This document shows, one piece after another, positions 8,517 to 16,913 of a stretch of DNA of 43,167 bases; position 1 is the first letter of the stretch, and every line of letters starts with the position of its first letter. The notes below the pieces were generated by a model. It was not told the DNA's origin. It worked only from the letters and a program-made list of their open reading frames with translations, and ran no database searches. The translations under genes and the position numbers were made by a program. Source of the DNA: Flavobacteriales bacterium. GTDB taxonomy: Bacteria > Bacteroidota > Bacteroidia > NS11-12g > UBA955. The stretch is from contig CANFLS010000022.1 of assembly GCA_947447955.1 (NCBI GenBank), positions 1 to 43,167 on the forward strand, given 5' to 3'.

Positions 8517-8533
8517 TATTTGAATTTCAAATA
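8517..8533. promoter_or_regulatory. Palindrome TATTTGAA-T-TTCAAATA, candidate operator
   Basis: A perfect 8+1+8 palindrome lies in the divergent 265-bp spacer between DUF2256 and the toxin-antitoxin pair, about 85 bp upstream of the toxin start. It could be the autoregulatory site of the HTH antitoxin. No second copy was seen. Confidence 0.35.
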
Positions 8534-8618
8534 CAATATATTATCATTTTGATATTTACCGCGAAATTGTATTGCCAAAATAAGGACATAAAAAAAATAA
8601 ACCTATAAGTTGATTTTT

Positions 8619-9146
8619 ATGAAAATAGTAAATATATTTGCAAACAAATTATTCGCTTTTCAGTTTGAAGGTGAAAAATTCAATGAATTAAGACGATTAC
8701 TAAACTTATGGTCAAACACATCTTACTTACTTCAATTTACAACAGAAAATAAAACCGATATTCCCAAGAATAAAAGAATCGAAGAACTAATTTTCACACT
8801 TGTTGAAAATGTAAATAAAATTGATGCAATACTTAACGAAATAAAAAATAACCCAGATCGAAGATTAGAAGATTTTTTCAAAAATTTAAATAATAATGAA
8901 TATAGAATTGACATTCTGCTCTCAAAACAAAAGGGACGACAGAATTTTTATCGAATATATGCCCTGAAAATCGATAACAATTGTTTTGTCATTACTGGAG
9001 GAGCAATTAAATTTCATCATTTAAACAAAAACAGACCACATACACAAATTGAAATGCAAAAGTTAGATCAATGTAGAGATTATCTGAAAGAAAATGGAGT
9101 AATAGATTCTAATTCATTTTATGAATTCTTAAATGAAGAACAATGA
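8619..9146 (+). CDS. Putative toxin of a HigBA-like toxin-antitoxin pair
   Basis: This 175-residue protein has a helical N-terminal half and a C-terminal part with IDILLSKQKGRQNFYRIYAL and FVITGGAIKFHH. That pattern of basic strands recalls RelE/HigB or Gp49-like toxins but is not a clear match. The main support is context: its stop overlaps the start of a small HTH_XRE gene by 4 bp (ATGA), in the toxin-first order typical of HigBA. The start is taken at the ATG at 8619; a TTG three codons upstream would add only MIF. The low complexity and AT-rich codons differ from the photolyase genes nearby, which fits acquisition by transfer. The target, if it is a toxin, is unknown. Confidence 0.6.
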   Translation: MKIVNIFANKLFAFQFEGEKFNELRRLLNLWSNTSYLLQFTTENKTDIPKNKRIEELIFTLVENVNKIDAILNEIKNNPDRRLEDFFKNLNNNEYRIDILLSKQKGRQNFYRIYALKIDNNCFVITGGAIKFHHLNKNRPHTQIEMQKLDQCRDYLKENGVIDSNSFYEFLNEEQ

Positions 9147-9481
9147 CAAATAAAGAAAAATTCCTAAAGCTGGTTTCAGAAGATGACACCATGACTTTAA
9201 AAGAAGTAGAGCAGAGAATTAAAAATCGTGCAATGTTGCGTGAATCACAAAAAATTGCATTAAAAGTTCTTATGAAGTTAGATAGGTTAGGATGGACTCA
9301 AAAAGACCTTGCCGCAAAAATGGAAGTTTCGCCTCAACAAATTACAAAAATTGTAAGTGGCAAAGAAAACCTAACCATAGAAACACAAATCAAACTGCAA
9401 ACAATTTTAGATGTACCCATTTTGGCCAGCTATTACGAAAATAAAACATCTGAAATAGCACAACCCATTGTGACTGTTTAA
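9143..9481 (+). CDS. HTH_XRE antitoxin-like regulator
   Basis: The 112-residue protein has a helical N-terminal region (about 1-40). A Cro/C1-type helix-turn-helix at about 48-95 reads GWTQKDLAAKMEVSPQQITKIVSGK. A short tail follows. This is the layout of HigA-like antitoxins, which bind DNA and neutralise the toxin encoded just upstream. Overlap of the start codon with the upstream stop (ATGA) indicates translational coupling. It would repress its own promoter; the palindrome at 8517-8533 is one candidate site. Confidence 0.75.
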   Translation: MTNKEKFLKLVSEDDTMTLKEVEQRIKNRAMLRESQKIALKVLMKLDRLGWTQKDLAAKMEVSPQQITKIVSGKENLTIETQIKLQTILDVPILASYYENKTSEIAQPIVTV

Positions 9482-9570
9482 AACTAAATTCCAATCCCAT
9501 TCCCTTTGAACAAAATTTGACTTCAATTGTTACCCCTAGGTGCATTGCAATAGCAATTGCATTCTGAAAA

Positions 9571-11103
9571 ATGTTGAAGCAAGATATTGCCATTGTTTGG
9601 CTCAAAAGAGATTTAAGGTTTACCGACCATGAACCCCTTTTCAATGCCCAAAAACAACAATTGCCTATCTTATTAATCTATTGCTTTGAGCCTTCTGTTA
9701 TGCACTATGACGACAGCGATGTGCGGCATTGGCGGTTTGTGCATCAATCCTTGCAGGATATGCAAGACAAACTAAAAGACCACAAAGTTCAAATTGCAGT
9801 TTTCCACCAAGAAGCCCTTTTCGTTTTCGAAAAAATACAGAAGAAATACAATATTGCCACAATTTTCTCTCACCAAGAAATTGGCAATCTGGTTACCTAT
9901 AACAGAGACCTCGCGGTAAAAGACTTTTGTACCCAACACAACATTGTTTGGAAAGAATACCAAAGCAACGGGGTAATACGAAAGTTAAAATCTCGGAGGG
10001 ACTGGGAAAAGCGTTGGAAACTCAAAATGAAAGAACCCCCAAAAATGGTGGGTGAAAGCAATTGGCGCTTTTTAGACATTGACAAAGTTTGGTATGAAAA
10101 CCTAAAGGGAGAACCCTTGAATATTGAAATCACCAAACCCCACAAATCGTTTCAGATGGGTGGTGAAACAATGGCGTGGAAATATCTAAGTAGCTTTTTA
10201 AAAGACCGCTACGTCAATTATTCAAAACACATTTCCAAACCTGCTTTAAGTAGAAAAGGATGTAGCCGTATTTCACCGTATTTGAGCTATGGAAATATCA
10301 GCATGCGTATGGTTTACCAATATACCATGCAGCATTATTCAACCTCGAGCAACAAAAGGGCCATCAATAATTTCATTTCACGGTTGCATTGGCATTGCCA
10401 TTTCATGCAAAAGTTTGAAGACGAATGCCGAATGGAATTCGAGAATGTAAACCGTGCATACGACAACTTGGTAAAACCCAAAAACGAAGCATACATTTTG
10501 GCTTGGCAAACAGGAACCACTGGTGTTCCCATTGTAGATGCATGCATGCGGTGCGTAACCCAAACGGGTTATTTGAATTTTAGAATGCGTGCCATGGTGG
10601 TATCGTTTTTTGTGTTTAATCTTTGGCAAGACTGGAGAGAATTGCATTACCTGGCAAAGCAGTTTTTAGACTATGAACCGGGTATACACTATCCGCAGTT
10701 ACAAATGCAATCTGGGGTAACGGGCATCAACACCATCCGCATTTATAATCCCATCAAAAACTCCATGGAACACGACGAAAACGGGGAATTCATCAAAACA
10801 TGGATTCCGGAGTTAAGTCTTGTTCCGGCAGATATCATTCACGAACCTTGGAAAATGAGTGCCATGGAACAGGAATTATACAAAGTTAAAATTGGCAAAG
10901 ATTACCCCTTCCCAATTGTTGATGTGGAAGAAAGTCGAAAAGCGGCTAGCGATCAAGTATATCAATTCAAAAAAACAGAAGCTGTAAAAACCGAAGCAAA
11001 ACGCATTTTGAACAAACACGTAAATACCTCAAAACAAGACGCAAAAAATGCTTCAAAACAAGCTGCAATAATCGATTTATTCAATAACAATACTCCCCAA
11101 TAA
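9571..11103 (+). CDS. Cryptochrome/photolyase family flavoprotein (non-canonical active site)
   Basis: This 510-residue protein is of photolyase length. The N-terminal alpha/beta antenna domain starts with VWLKRDLRFTDHEPL. The FAD domain has SRKGCSRISPYLSYGNIS, then GVPIVDACMRCVTQTGYLNFRMR, and RIYNPIKNS with the Asn that faces flavin N5. The helix that in CPD photolyases carries the catalytic Glu and LIWREFY reads SRLHWHCHF here (residues 270-278). Arg271 sits at the place of the E. coli catalytic Glu274, and His and Cys follow the Trp. The family may therefore be a light sensor or repair a different lesion; which one cannot be told from sequence. Its stop lies 1 bp before the start of the second photolyase-like gene, so the two are co-transcribed. 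Confidence 0.88.
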   Translation: MLKQDIAIVWLKRDLRFTDHEPLFNAQKQQLPILLIYCFEPSVMHYDDSDVRHWRFVHQSLQDMQDKLKDHKVQIAVFHQEALFVFEKIQKKYNIATIFSHQEIGNLVTYNRDLAVKDFCTQHNIVWKEYQSNGVIRKLKSRRDWEKRWKLKMKEPPKMVGESNWRFLDIDKVWYENLKGEPLNIEITKPHKSFQMGGETMAWKYLSSFLKDRYVNYSKHISKPALSRKGCSRISPYLSYGNISMRMVYQYTMQHYSTSSNKRAINNFISRLHWHCHFMQKFEDECRMEFENVNRAYDNLVKPKNEAYILAWQTGTTGVPIVDACMRCVTQTGYLNFRMRAMVVSFFVFNLWQDWRELHYLAKQFLDYEPGIHYPQLQMQSGVTGINTIRIYNPIKNSMEHDENGEFIKTWIPELSLVPADIIHEPWKMSAMEQELYKVKIGKDYPFPIVDVEESRKAASDQVYQFKKTEAVKTEAKRILNKHVNTSKQDAKNASKQAAIIDLFNNNTPQ

Positions 11104-11104
11104 A

Positions 11105-12607
11105 ATGGAATCCTCAGCGCGTAACAAAATAGGCATCGTTTTCCCTCATCAACTATTTGAAAACAGCATTTTAATATCACATTGCCATACCATTTACCTC
11201 GTTGAAGAATGGCTCTTTTTCAAGCAATACAACTTCCATAAAAGCAAGCTCATTTTTCACCGGGCGAGCATGAAATTTTATGAAGCACATTTATTGTCCC
11301 TCAAAATCAATGTGGTATATATTGATGCACAGAATGATTTGTCGGATATCCGAAAACTGATTCCTTTTTTAAAATCGGAGGGAATTACGGAGTTTGAATA
11401 CATCGACACCACCGACAATTGGCTAGAAAAGCGCATTGCACAAACTTGTTCTACTGAAAACATTGTTTGCCATAGAAACACAACTCCTTTGTTTTTAAAT
11501 ACTTCCAATGACAATTTTGAGTTTTTTAAGAATAGAAAAAGGATGTTCCAAACCGATTTTTACAAGCACCAACGGATTTCGCGCAACATTTTGATTGAAA
11601 ATGGCAAAGATCCTGTTGGGGGAAAATGGACTTTCGACGATGAAAATAGGTTGAAATACCCCAAGGGGAAAACACCGCCAAAAATAGAGGCGTTGAAAGA
11701 AAACGCATTTTACAGCGAGGCTGTTGGATACATCAACCAACACTTTCCAAATAACTATGGAGCGTCTCAGCCTAAATTGATTTACCCCACCACTTTTGAA
11801 GAGAGCAAAATTTGGCTTGTTGATTTTTTAGAAAATCGTTTTCTAGAATTTGGGGCTTACGAAGATGCCATCGTAGTGAATGAAACCATCTTGCATCACA
11901 GTGTGCTAACACCCATGTTGAATGTTGGGTTATTGACCCCTGAATTTATATTGAACGAAACCATTCAATTTGCCAAAAGCCATGATATTCCAATGAATTC
12001 TTTTGAGGGATTTATTCGTCAGATTATGGGTTGGAGAGAATTCATTCGGGCCGTTTATGAATTGAGGGGCGTTGAAGAGCGAAACAAGAATTACTGGAAA
12101 TTCAACCGCAAAATACCCGCTTCATTTTGGAATGGCACCACGGGAATTGAACCCATTGACATCACCATTAAAACGGTTTTAGAAACTGGGTATTGCCACC
12201 ACATTGAGAGATTGATGGTATTGGGCAATTTTATGTTGCTTTGCGAATTCGACCCGAATGAAGTGTATCAATGGTTCATGGAAATGTTCATTGACTCATA
12301 TGATTGGGTAATGGTTCCGAACGTTTATGGCATGAGTCAGTTTGCCGATGGCGGCATTATGTCGACCAAACCTTATATCAGCGGCAGCAATTATTTGATG
12401 AAGATGAGTAACTACCCTAAAGGTGACTGGCAACAAATTTGGGACGGGTTATTTTGGCGATTCATGCATGTTCACCGCGATTTTTTCTTACAAAATCCAA
12501 GGTTGGGAATGCTGGTAAAAACCTTCGACAAAACGGACGCATCGAAACGAAATTTGCATTTAGATAACGCTGAGAGGTATTTGGGGTTGTTGGATAAAGC
12601 CGAATAA
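11105..12607 (+). CDS. PhrB/CryB-type cryptochrome/photolyase lacking the iron-sulfur ligands
   Basis: The 500-residue protein has the layout of bacterial (6-4) photolyases of the FeS-BCP group: an N-terminal alpha/beta domain beginning GIVFPHQLFE, GGKWTFDDENR near residue 180, FEGFIRQIMGWREFIRA, YCHHIERLMVLGNF, and WVMVPNVYGMSQFADGG near the C-terminus. FeS-BCP proteins bind a [4Fe-4S] cluster through four Cys (350, 438, 441 and 454 in Agrobacterium PhrB). By eye the first three positions read Pro350, Pro438 and Asp441, and the stretch with the fourth is shortened by about 10 residues. The cluster is probably absent. FAD binding and overall fold seem intact. It is the second gene of a two-gene unit, 1 bp after the first photolyase-like gene. 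Confidence 0.85.
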   Translation: MESSARNKIGIVFPHQLFENSILISHCHTIYLVEEWLFFKQYNFHKSKLIFHRASMKFYEAHLLSLKINVVYIDAQNDLSDIRKLIPFLKSEGITEFEYIDTTDNWLEKRIAQTCSTENIVCHRNTTPLFLNTSNDNFEFFKNRKRMFQTDFYKHQRISRNILIENGKDPVGGKWTFDDENRLKYPKGKTPPKIEALKENAFYSEAVGYINQHFPNNYGASQPKLIYPTTFEESKIWLVDFLENRFLEFGAYEDAIVVNETILHHSVLTPMLNVGLLTPEFILNETIQFAKSHDIPMNSFEGFIRQIMGWREFIRAVYELRGVEERNKNYWKFNRKIPASFWNGTTGIEPIDITIKTVLETGYCHHIERLMVLGNFMLLCEFDPNEVYQWFMEMFIDSYDWVMVPNVYGMSQFADGGIMSTKPYISGSNYLMKMSNYPKGDWQQIWDGLFWRFMHVHRDFFLQNPRLGMLVKTFDKTDASKRNLHLDNAERYLGLLDKAE

Positions 12608-12689
12608 AAATAAGCATTATTTTTACTAAAAAAACGCTTATTTGGCAATAAAAGTAAAAAATAAGTATTATTAACATTGTCTATTTGTG

Positions 12690-12697
12690 TATATTTG
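12690..12697 (+). promoter_or_regulatory. Candidate -7 box TATATTTG before the AAA/DUF4143 gene
   Basis: TATATTTG matches TAnnTTTG and lies 18 bp before the ATG at 12716. The 108-bp spacer is very AT-rich and also carries imperfect inverted copies of ATTATTTTTACT / AGTAAAAAATAA on either side of its centre. No -33 box at standard spacing was found. Confidence 0.4.
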
Positions 12698-12715
12698 TAA
12701 TAAATAAGCTTTTTT

Positions 12716-14197
12716 ATGAGTGGATTCAACCTTATTCCTGAATATAAAATTATAGAACGATTACGCTATGAAAATCCTTGGTGGGTGAGCAAAGAAATTC
12801 CTGACACTTTTCGCAGCATGTCGAAAAGACTCTATTTCGATCTCTTCTACCCCTTCGTTTTGGAAAAGCAAGTTCGTAGAGCACTTGTACTAATGGGGCC
12901 ACGCCGCGTTGGGAAAACCGTAATGCTTTATCACAGTATTCAGAAATTGATTGACGATCGCACGAATCCCCAGAACATTTTTTTCATAGGCATAGACAAC
13001 CCTATTTACGTCCACCTTGGTTTAGAAGACATTTTGAACCTTTGTAAACAATCGTTGAATCTCTCAAATTTAAAAAACTGCTATGTATTCTTTGACGAAA
13101 TTCAATATTTAAAAGACTGGGAACGCCATTTAAAGGTAATCGTGGATTCATTTCCCGATACAAAATTTATTGTTTCAGGCTCGGCGGCTGCCGCTTTGAA
13201 ATGGCATAGTACAGAAAGTGGAGCAGGTAGATTTACCGATTTCATGTTACCGCCTCTAACATTCCAAGAATATATCCATCTAAAAGACATGAATCATTTG
13301 ATTTATAACGGACAAATACCCTATGGAAATGACCAAATTGATTATTGCCTCTCTACCGATTACAAAACGTTAAATAAAGAATTTATTCAATATTTGAATT
13401 TTGGGGGATATCCGGAAGTTGTTCTCTCCGAAAAAATCCAAAACGACATGGGGCGCTATGTAAAAAGCGACATCGTTGATAAAGTTCTTTTGAGGGATTT
13501 ACCTAGTTTGTATGGTATCAAAGACGTTCAAGAACTAAACCGTTTTTTCACATATATTGCCTATAACACAGGAAATGAATTCTCATATGAAGGTATTGCA
13601 AAAGACAGTGGCATCCAAAAAGAAACCCTAAAACGATATTTAAACTATTTAGAAGCAGCCTTTTTAATAAAAGTATTAAACAAGGTAGACATCAATGCAA
13701 AACGTTTAAAAAGGGTTACGAGTTTTAAAGTGTATCTTACAAATCCCTCGTTAAGAACCGCACTATTTTCACCCGTAACCGAAATGGACAGTGAAATGGG
13801 CAACATGGTAGAAACTGCAATATTATCGCAATGGATGCACCGAGAAAACTTAGATTTAACCTATTCCCGTTGGAAGGAAGGCAAACATGAAGGAGAGGTA
13901 GATTTGGTATTGGTGGATGACAAAAAATACAAACCTATTTGGGGTGTTGAAATCAAATGGAGCAATCGATATTTTGAAAAACCGAAAGAGTTAAAAAGCT
14001 TAATTCACTTTTGCCAGAGCAATGAATTCCAAAGTGCGGTTGTCACTTCCATTGATCAATTAGGAGTCAAAAATATTGACTATATTGCGCTTACATTTCT
14101 TCCGGCATCTATTTATGCATACAACGTTGGAAATATCACCCTAAAAACAAAAAATTCAGAATACAAATCAAGTTTAGGACAAAGTCCAAATCAATAA
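12716..14197 (+). CDS. AAA_14/DUF4143 ATPase
   Basis: The 493-residue protein has a P-loop at residues 61-68 (GPRRVGKT) and Walker B YVFFDEIQYLKDWE near 124-137. A sensor-like FIVSGSAAAAL follows, then a LPPLTFQEYIHL segment typical of the AAA_14 family. The C-terminal half is DUF4143: a winged-helix part (YEGIAKDSGIQKETLKRYL) followed by EGEVDLVLVDDK and GVEIKWSN. The latter resembles a nuclease-like fold with D/E-x-K residues. Such proteins are very common in Bacteroidota and archaea. Proposed roles include defence or replication-related ATPases, but no function is established. It starts a run of five plus-strand genes, and the lipoprotein gene follows after 20 bp. Confidence 0.85.
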   Translation: MSGFNLIPEYKIIERLRYENPWWVSKEIPDTFRSMSKRLYFDLFYPFVLEKQVRRALVLMGPRRVGKTVMLYHSIQKLIDDRTNPQNIFFIGIDNPIYVHLGLEDILNLCKQSLNLSNLKNCYVFFDEIQYLKDWERHLKVIVDSFPDTKFIVSGSAAAALKWHSTESGAGRFTDFMLPPLTFQEYIHLKDMNHLIYNGQIPYGNDQIDYCLSTDYKTLNKEFIQYLNFGGYPEVVLSEKIQNDMGRYVKSDIVDKVLLRDLPSLYGIKDVQELNRFFTYIAYNTGNEFSYEGIAKDSGIQKETLKRYLNYLEAAFLIKVLNKVDINAKRLKRVTSFKVYLTNPSLRTALFSPVTEMDSEMGNMVETAILSQWMHRENLDLTYSRWKEGKHEGEVDLVLVDDKKYKPIWGVEIKWSNRYFEKPKELKSLIHFCQSNEFQSAVVTSIDQLGVKNIDYIALTFLPASIYAYNVGNITLKTKNSEYKSSLGQSPNQ

Positions 14198-14217
14198 AAC
14201 AAAAACCGTTATTCATC

Positions 14218-14472
14218 ATGATGAATTTGAAACATAAATTAATTCTCAAACTTGGCATACTTACAACAATTATATTCTTCTTTGTTGGATGCGGCAACAG
14301 TTCTGAAAGCAAAGGAGGAAAAGGCGCAACCTATGTAAGTCCCAGTGTGGATTACCGCGGACGCTACCGAAAGGGGCATATTAGAATGCCTGTAAGCCTC
14401 AAAAAAGATGCATATAAAAGCCAAGCCCGTTCGAGGTATTATTACCATACCAGAGGAAAATACAGAAAATAA
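14218..14472 (+). CDS. Small basic lipoprotein, function unknown
   Basis: This is an 84-residue protein with a lysine-containing start, a hydrophobic stretch, and the lipobox FVGC (Cys at about residue 25). The mature part is short, Gly/Ser-rich and then strongly basic and tyrosine-rich, with RSRYYYHTRGKYRK at the end. Two ATG codons stand next to each other at the start; the first is used here. The basic tail might bind polyanions, which is inference only. It lies between the DUF4143 gene and another lipoprotein gene. Confidence 0.65.
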   Translation: MMNLKHKLILKLGILTTIIFFFVGCGNSSESKGGKGATYVSPSVDYRGRYRKGHIRMPVSLKKDAYKSQARSRYYYHTRGKYRK

Positions 14473-14480
14473 CATTTATC

Positions 14481-14987
14481 ATGGCAAAAACAACTATTCT
14501 TCGATTTAACTTTATCATTGCAATAATTGCATTGTTCATTTTTTATGGATGTGGTGATAAAATTGAAATATCACAAAGTCCACAGCCGAAAACTATTGAT
14601 AGCATCCAAGGCAAATGGGTATTGCATCATTATTATCTAGTAAGAGATTACTACTTTCCAGGGCCAGCTTCTACCCAATACAAACATTGTTATCCCACAG
14701 AAACTGAGCCCTACAAATATTTGACAATTTCAAAGGATTCATTTTTCTTCACCAATCCGGGAAAGTTCACCAAAATGTTTCCAGCTATTGTTTTAAAATT
14801 ATCATTTTCTGGCAAAGTGAATGTCCCTCAAAATCTAGAAAGATTTGAATATTCTGGATACTTAGACAAAGACACGTTGCGGATTTCATTCAACGGTCAA
14901 GACGACCTTTGCGAAATTAGAGATTCAAATGTAATTAGGCATCTTAGCATAGACAGTAAATATAAAATGGTTTATTATTTGAAGTGA
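14481..14987 (+). CDS. Lipoprotein, function unknown
   Basis: This is a 168-residue protein with an N-terminal hydrophobic segment and lipobox FYGC (Cys at about residue 24), so it is likely lipid-anchored. After residue 40 it has IQGKWVLHHYYL and several alternating hydrophobic strands (YKYLTISKDSFFF, ILKLSFSGKV, DTLRISFNG). This recalls the lipocalin-like proteins common in Bacteroidota, but no family can be claimed. It starts 8 bp after the small basic lipoprotein gene. Confidence 0.7.
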   Translation: MAKTTILRFNFIIAIIALFIFYGCGDKIEISQSPQPKTIDSIQGKWVLHHYYLVRDYYFPGPASTQYKHCYPTETEPYKYLTISKDSFFFTNPGKFTKMFPAIVLKLSFSGKVNVPQNLERFEYSGYLDKDTLRISFNGQDDLCEIRDSNVIRHLSIDSKYKMVYYLK

Positions 14988-14991
14988 GTGC

Positions 14992-15507
14992 ATGATAAGA
15001 ATTTTTAAAAGTCGTATTTTTCAATGTATTTTTATTTCGATCCTTATGGGAGCAATCTTTTTCTATGAAAGTTATTCTTTACACAAAGATTTAAAAAATA
15101 ACGGAGTGCAAACAAAACTTTACGTTAAAAGTTTAACGAGTGATGAAACCACTTTTTGGCAGCGCGCAAAATACACCAAATGTGCTTCGACGTATTTTGT
15201 AACAGAAAATGGCGACACAATTTCAGAAATATCAAAAAACTATTGGGGTATGGGAAACAAGATATTATTCAAATTAAATTTCTATGCACCAATTGATTCT
15301 GTTATTTACAACAAAAACTTCCCTCTAAAAAAACAACTTATCAGGGATTTCAGAGCCTATTCATTAACCTATAGTATTCTTGGACATGGGATTTTTACTC
15401 CATTATTTTTTTCATTTTTATTTTTTCAACTTTTTCGATTTTGGGACAAAATAAAGTATAAATCAAACAGAGAAATTACAGAAATTAATAAAGAAATAAA
15501 CCAGTAA
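14992..15507 (+). CDS. Two-helix membrane protein, function unknown
   Basis: This is a 171-residue protein with one transmembrane helix near residues 8-26 and a second near 125-150. A soluble domain of about 95 residues lies between them and contains GVQTKLYVKSL and YFVTENGDTISE. The layout resembles DUF3592-like proteins, in which two helices flank a small beta domain, but the match is weak. It starts 4 bp after the stop of the preceding lipoprotein gene and is probably in the same unit. Confidence 0.65.
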   Translation: MIRIFKSRIFQCIFISILMGAIFFYESYSLHKDLKNNGVQTKLYVKSLTSDETTFWQRAKYTKCASTYFVTENGDTISEISKNYWGMGNKILFKLNFYAPIDSVIYNKNFPLKKQLIRDFRAYSLTYSILGHGIFTPLFFSFLFFQLFRFWDKIKYKSNREITEINKEINQ

Positions 15508-15532
15508 CATTTTAAATAAATACAAAGCAACA

Positions 15533-15748
15533 ATGGATGCGTTCTTAAGAACAACACTAACAATTTTGGCAATTTTACTGAGTCATTTTTCGCTTGCGCA
15601 ATCAAGTAGAAACGAATTAGCAAACTCAAAGATTTATGTTAGGGCAACATATTTTAATGAAGAAAACAAATTGATAGGTATTCAGACCAGGACCGACTTT
15701 GGCGACACGTTGATTGACAATATTATCTATCATAAATTTTTAACGTGA
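15533..15748 (+). CDS. Small exported protein, function unknown
   Basis: This 71-residue protein has a convincing signal peptide (hydrophobic residues 5-20, then SLAQ before SSRNE). The mature part is only about 49 residues long, with KIYVRATYFNEENKLIG and TRTDFGDTLIDN. The sequence may be a shortened member of a larger family. It follows the membrane protein gene by 25 bp. Confidence 0.5.
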   Translation: MDAFLRTTLTILAILLSHFSLAQSSRNELANSKIYVRATYFNEENKLIGIQTRTDFGDTLIDNIIYHKFLT

Positions 15749-15823
15749 ATTGATTGACAAATATGCCATTCACATAAAAAAGCTTTTGTGGATTTTATTT
15801 TTAAATTTGATTTGTTTTATTTC

Positions 15824-16657
15824 ATGAATATCAAAAATTACATATTTCTCTTTTTGATTTTAATTTGTCCTTTTTTATATGGCAAAGGGACAAAATCGCC
15901 AAAAAACATAAATCAGGCAATTTTACAATTACAAGATTCATGCACTGATGAATTTAAGCAGATCATTAAAGGAACACCCAATCATTTGCTCATCAATTTA
16001 TGCTATCCCTACGACGGAAATTTCAAAACAATATATAACTGGACAAACAAGGGTAAAAAGAAAACCAAAATTGCAAAATATTTCTTGAAGAGAGGTATCT
16101 CAATTGACCGCCATATTCAATCGATTATCATGATTGCATTTCAAAGAACACTCTTACACGACACCTTCAGTGAAAACAACATCATCCTTCCCTATAAAAA
16201 CAAAGAAGCACGGTGGAATGAACAACTCAAAAACAAGTTCAAAAGTGATAGTCTTTATGGAAGATATATCCCTAAGGACATTGATGATTGCATACGGCTA
16301 CTAGATTCTATGTTTAGTGATTCATCAAAAGTAAAAATTAAAAATATGACAGAAAATGAATTTACTTCAATATTGCATCATAGTTTAGGAATGCAATTAA
16401 GAAATCGCTGGTATTTATGGAGCGGATCCAGACTTTCGAGTTATTTTAATTCAATAGGCATTTATCATCCAGATAATTATACTGGCATCATTTTTAAAAG
16501 TTATTATCGCCACCTTTTGGGTAATGAAATCAAACTTAATGAGCAAGTAAAACTGTGTCAAGAATATTCTAAAAAGGCATATGAAGATAGATTAAAATGG
16601 AAGAAAAAACACAATTTCTTTTATAGATTGAGATTGCGTTACGGAATATATTTTTAG
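15824..16657 (+). CDS. Exported protein with a DUF6794-like domain
   Basis: The start is placed at the ATG at 15824, which opens a normal signal peptide (basic start, hydrophobic FLFLILICPFLYG). The GTG 36 bp upstream would put phenylalanine-rich residues before it. The mature protein is about 255 residues. Its second half has IPKDIDDCIRLLDSMF, LHHSLGMQLRNRWYLW, SRLSSYF and GIYHPDNYTGIIFKSYYRH, a pattern I associate with DUF6794 proteins of Bacteroidota. No function is known. The first half, with a cysteine and KIAKYFLKRG, may be a separate small domain. Confidence 0.65.
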   Translation: MNIKNYIFLFLILICPFLYGKGTKSPKNINQAILQLQDSCTDEFKQIIKGTPNHLLINLCYPYDGNFKTIYNWTNKGKKKTKIAKYFLKRGISIDRHIQSIIMIAFQRTLLHDTFSENNIILPYKNKEARWNEQLKNKFKSDSLYGRYIPKDIDDCIRLLDSMFSDSSKVKIKNMTENEFTSILHHSLGMQLRNRWYLWSGSRLSSYFNSIGIYHPDNYTGIIFKSYYRHLLGNEIKLNEQVKLCQEYSKKAYEDRLKWKKKHNFFYRLRLRYGIYF

Positions 16658-16913
16658 TCAAGATTAAACGAAACCAAATACTTCAATTGAAGGCAAACCC
16701 TTACCAAATTGGGTTCCAAAGAAGTGGCTTGGGAGCATATATCTTCAACATATTCAATCAACCCTTAGCCGATAGTATAAATTCGACCTATTCTTAAAAT
16801 TGTAGATACATATTACTCAAAAAAAATACAGTTCATAATTCCCCCTTGTGAAAACAAAATCAATTACTTAGTTTTGTTTCACACATAAAACTACAAAATC
16901 AACACCGTAAACC
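16658..16913. other. Intergenic stretch before the pentapeptide-repeat gene
   Basis: No coding sequence is evident. It starts with the perfect palindrome CTTCAATTGAAG (16681-16692), followed by AACCC...GGGTT arms that could form a weak hairpin. It ends with the promoter candidate for the pentapeptide gene. Confidence 0.4.
16846..16876 (+). promoter_or_regulatory. Candidate Bacteroidota promoter for the pentapeptide gene
   Basis: TTG at 16846-16848 and TAGTTTTG at 16869-16876 match the -33 and -7 elements of the Bacteroidota consensus (TTTG and TAnnTTTG) with a 20-bp spacer. The ATG follows 37 bp downstream. This is the best promoter match in the window. Confidence 0.5.
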
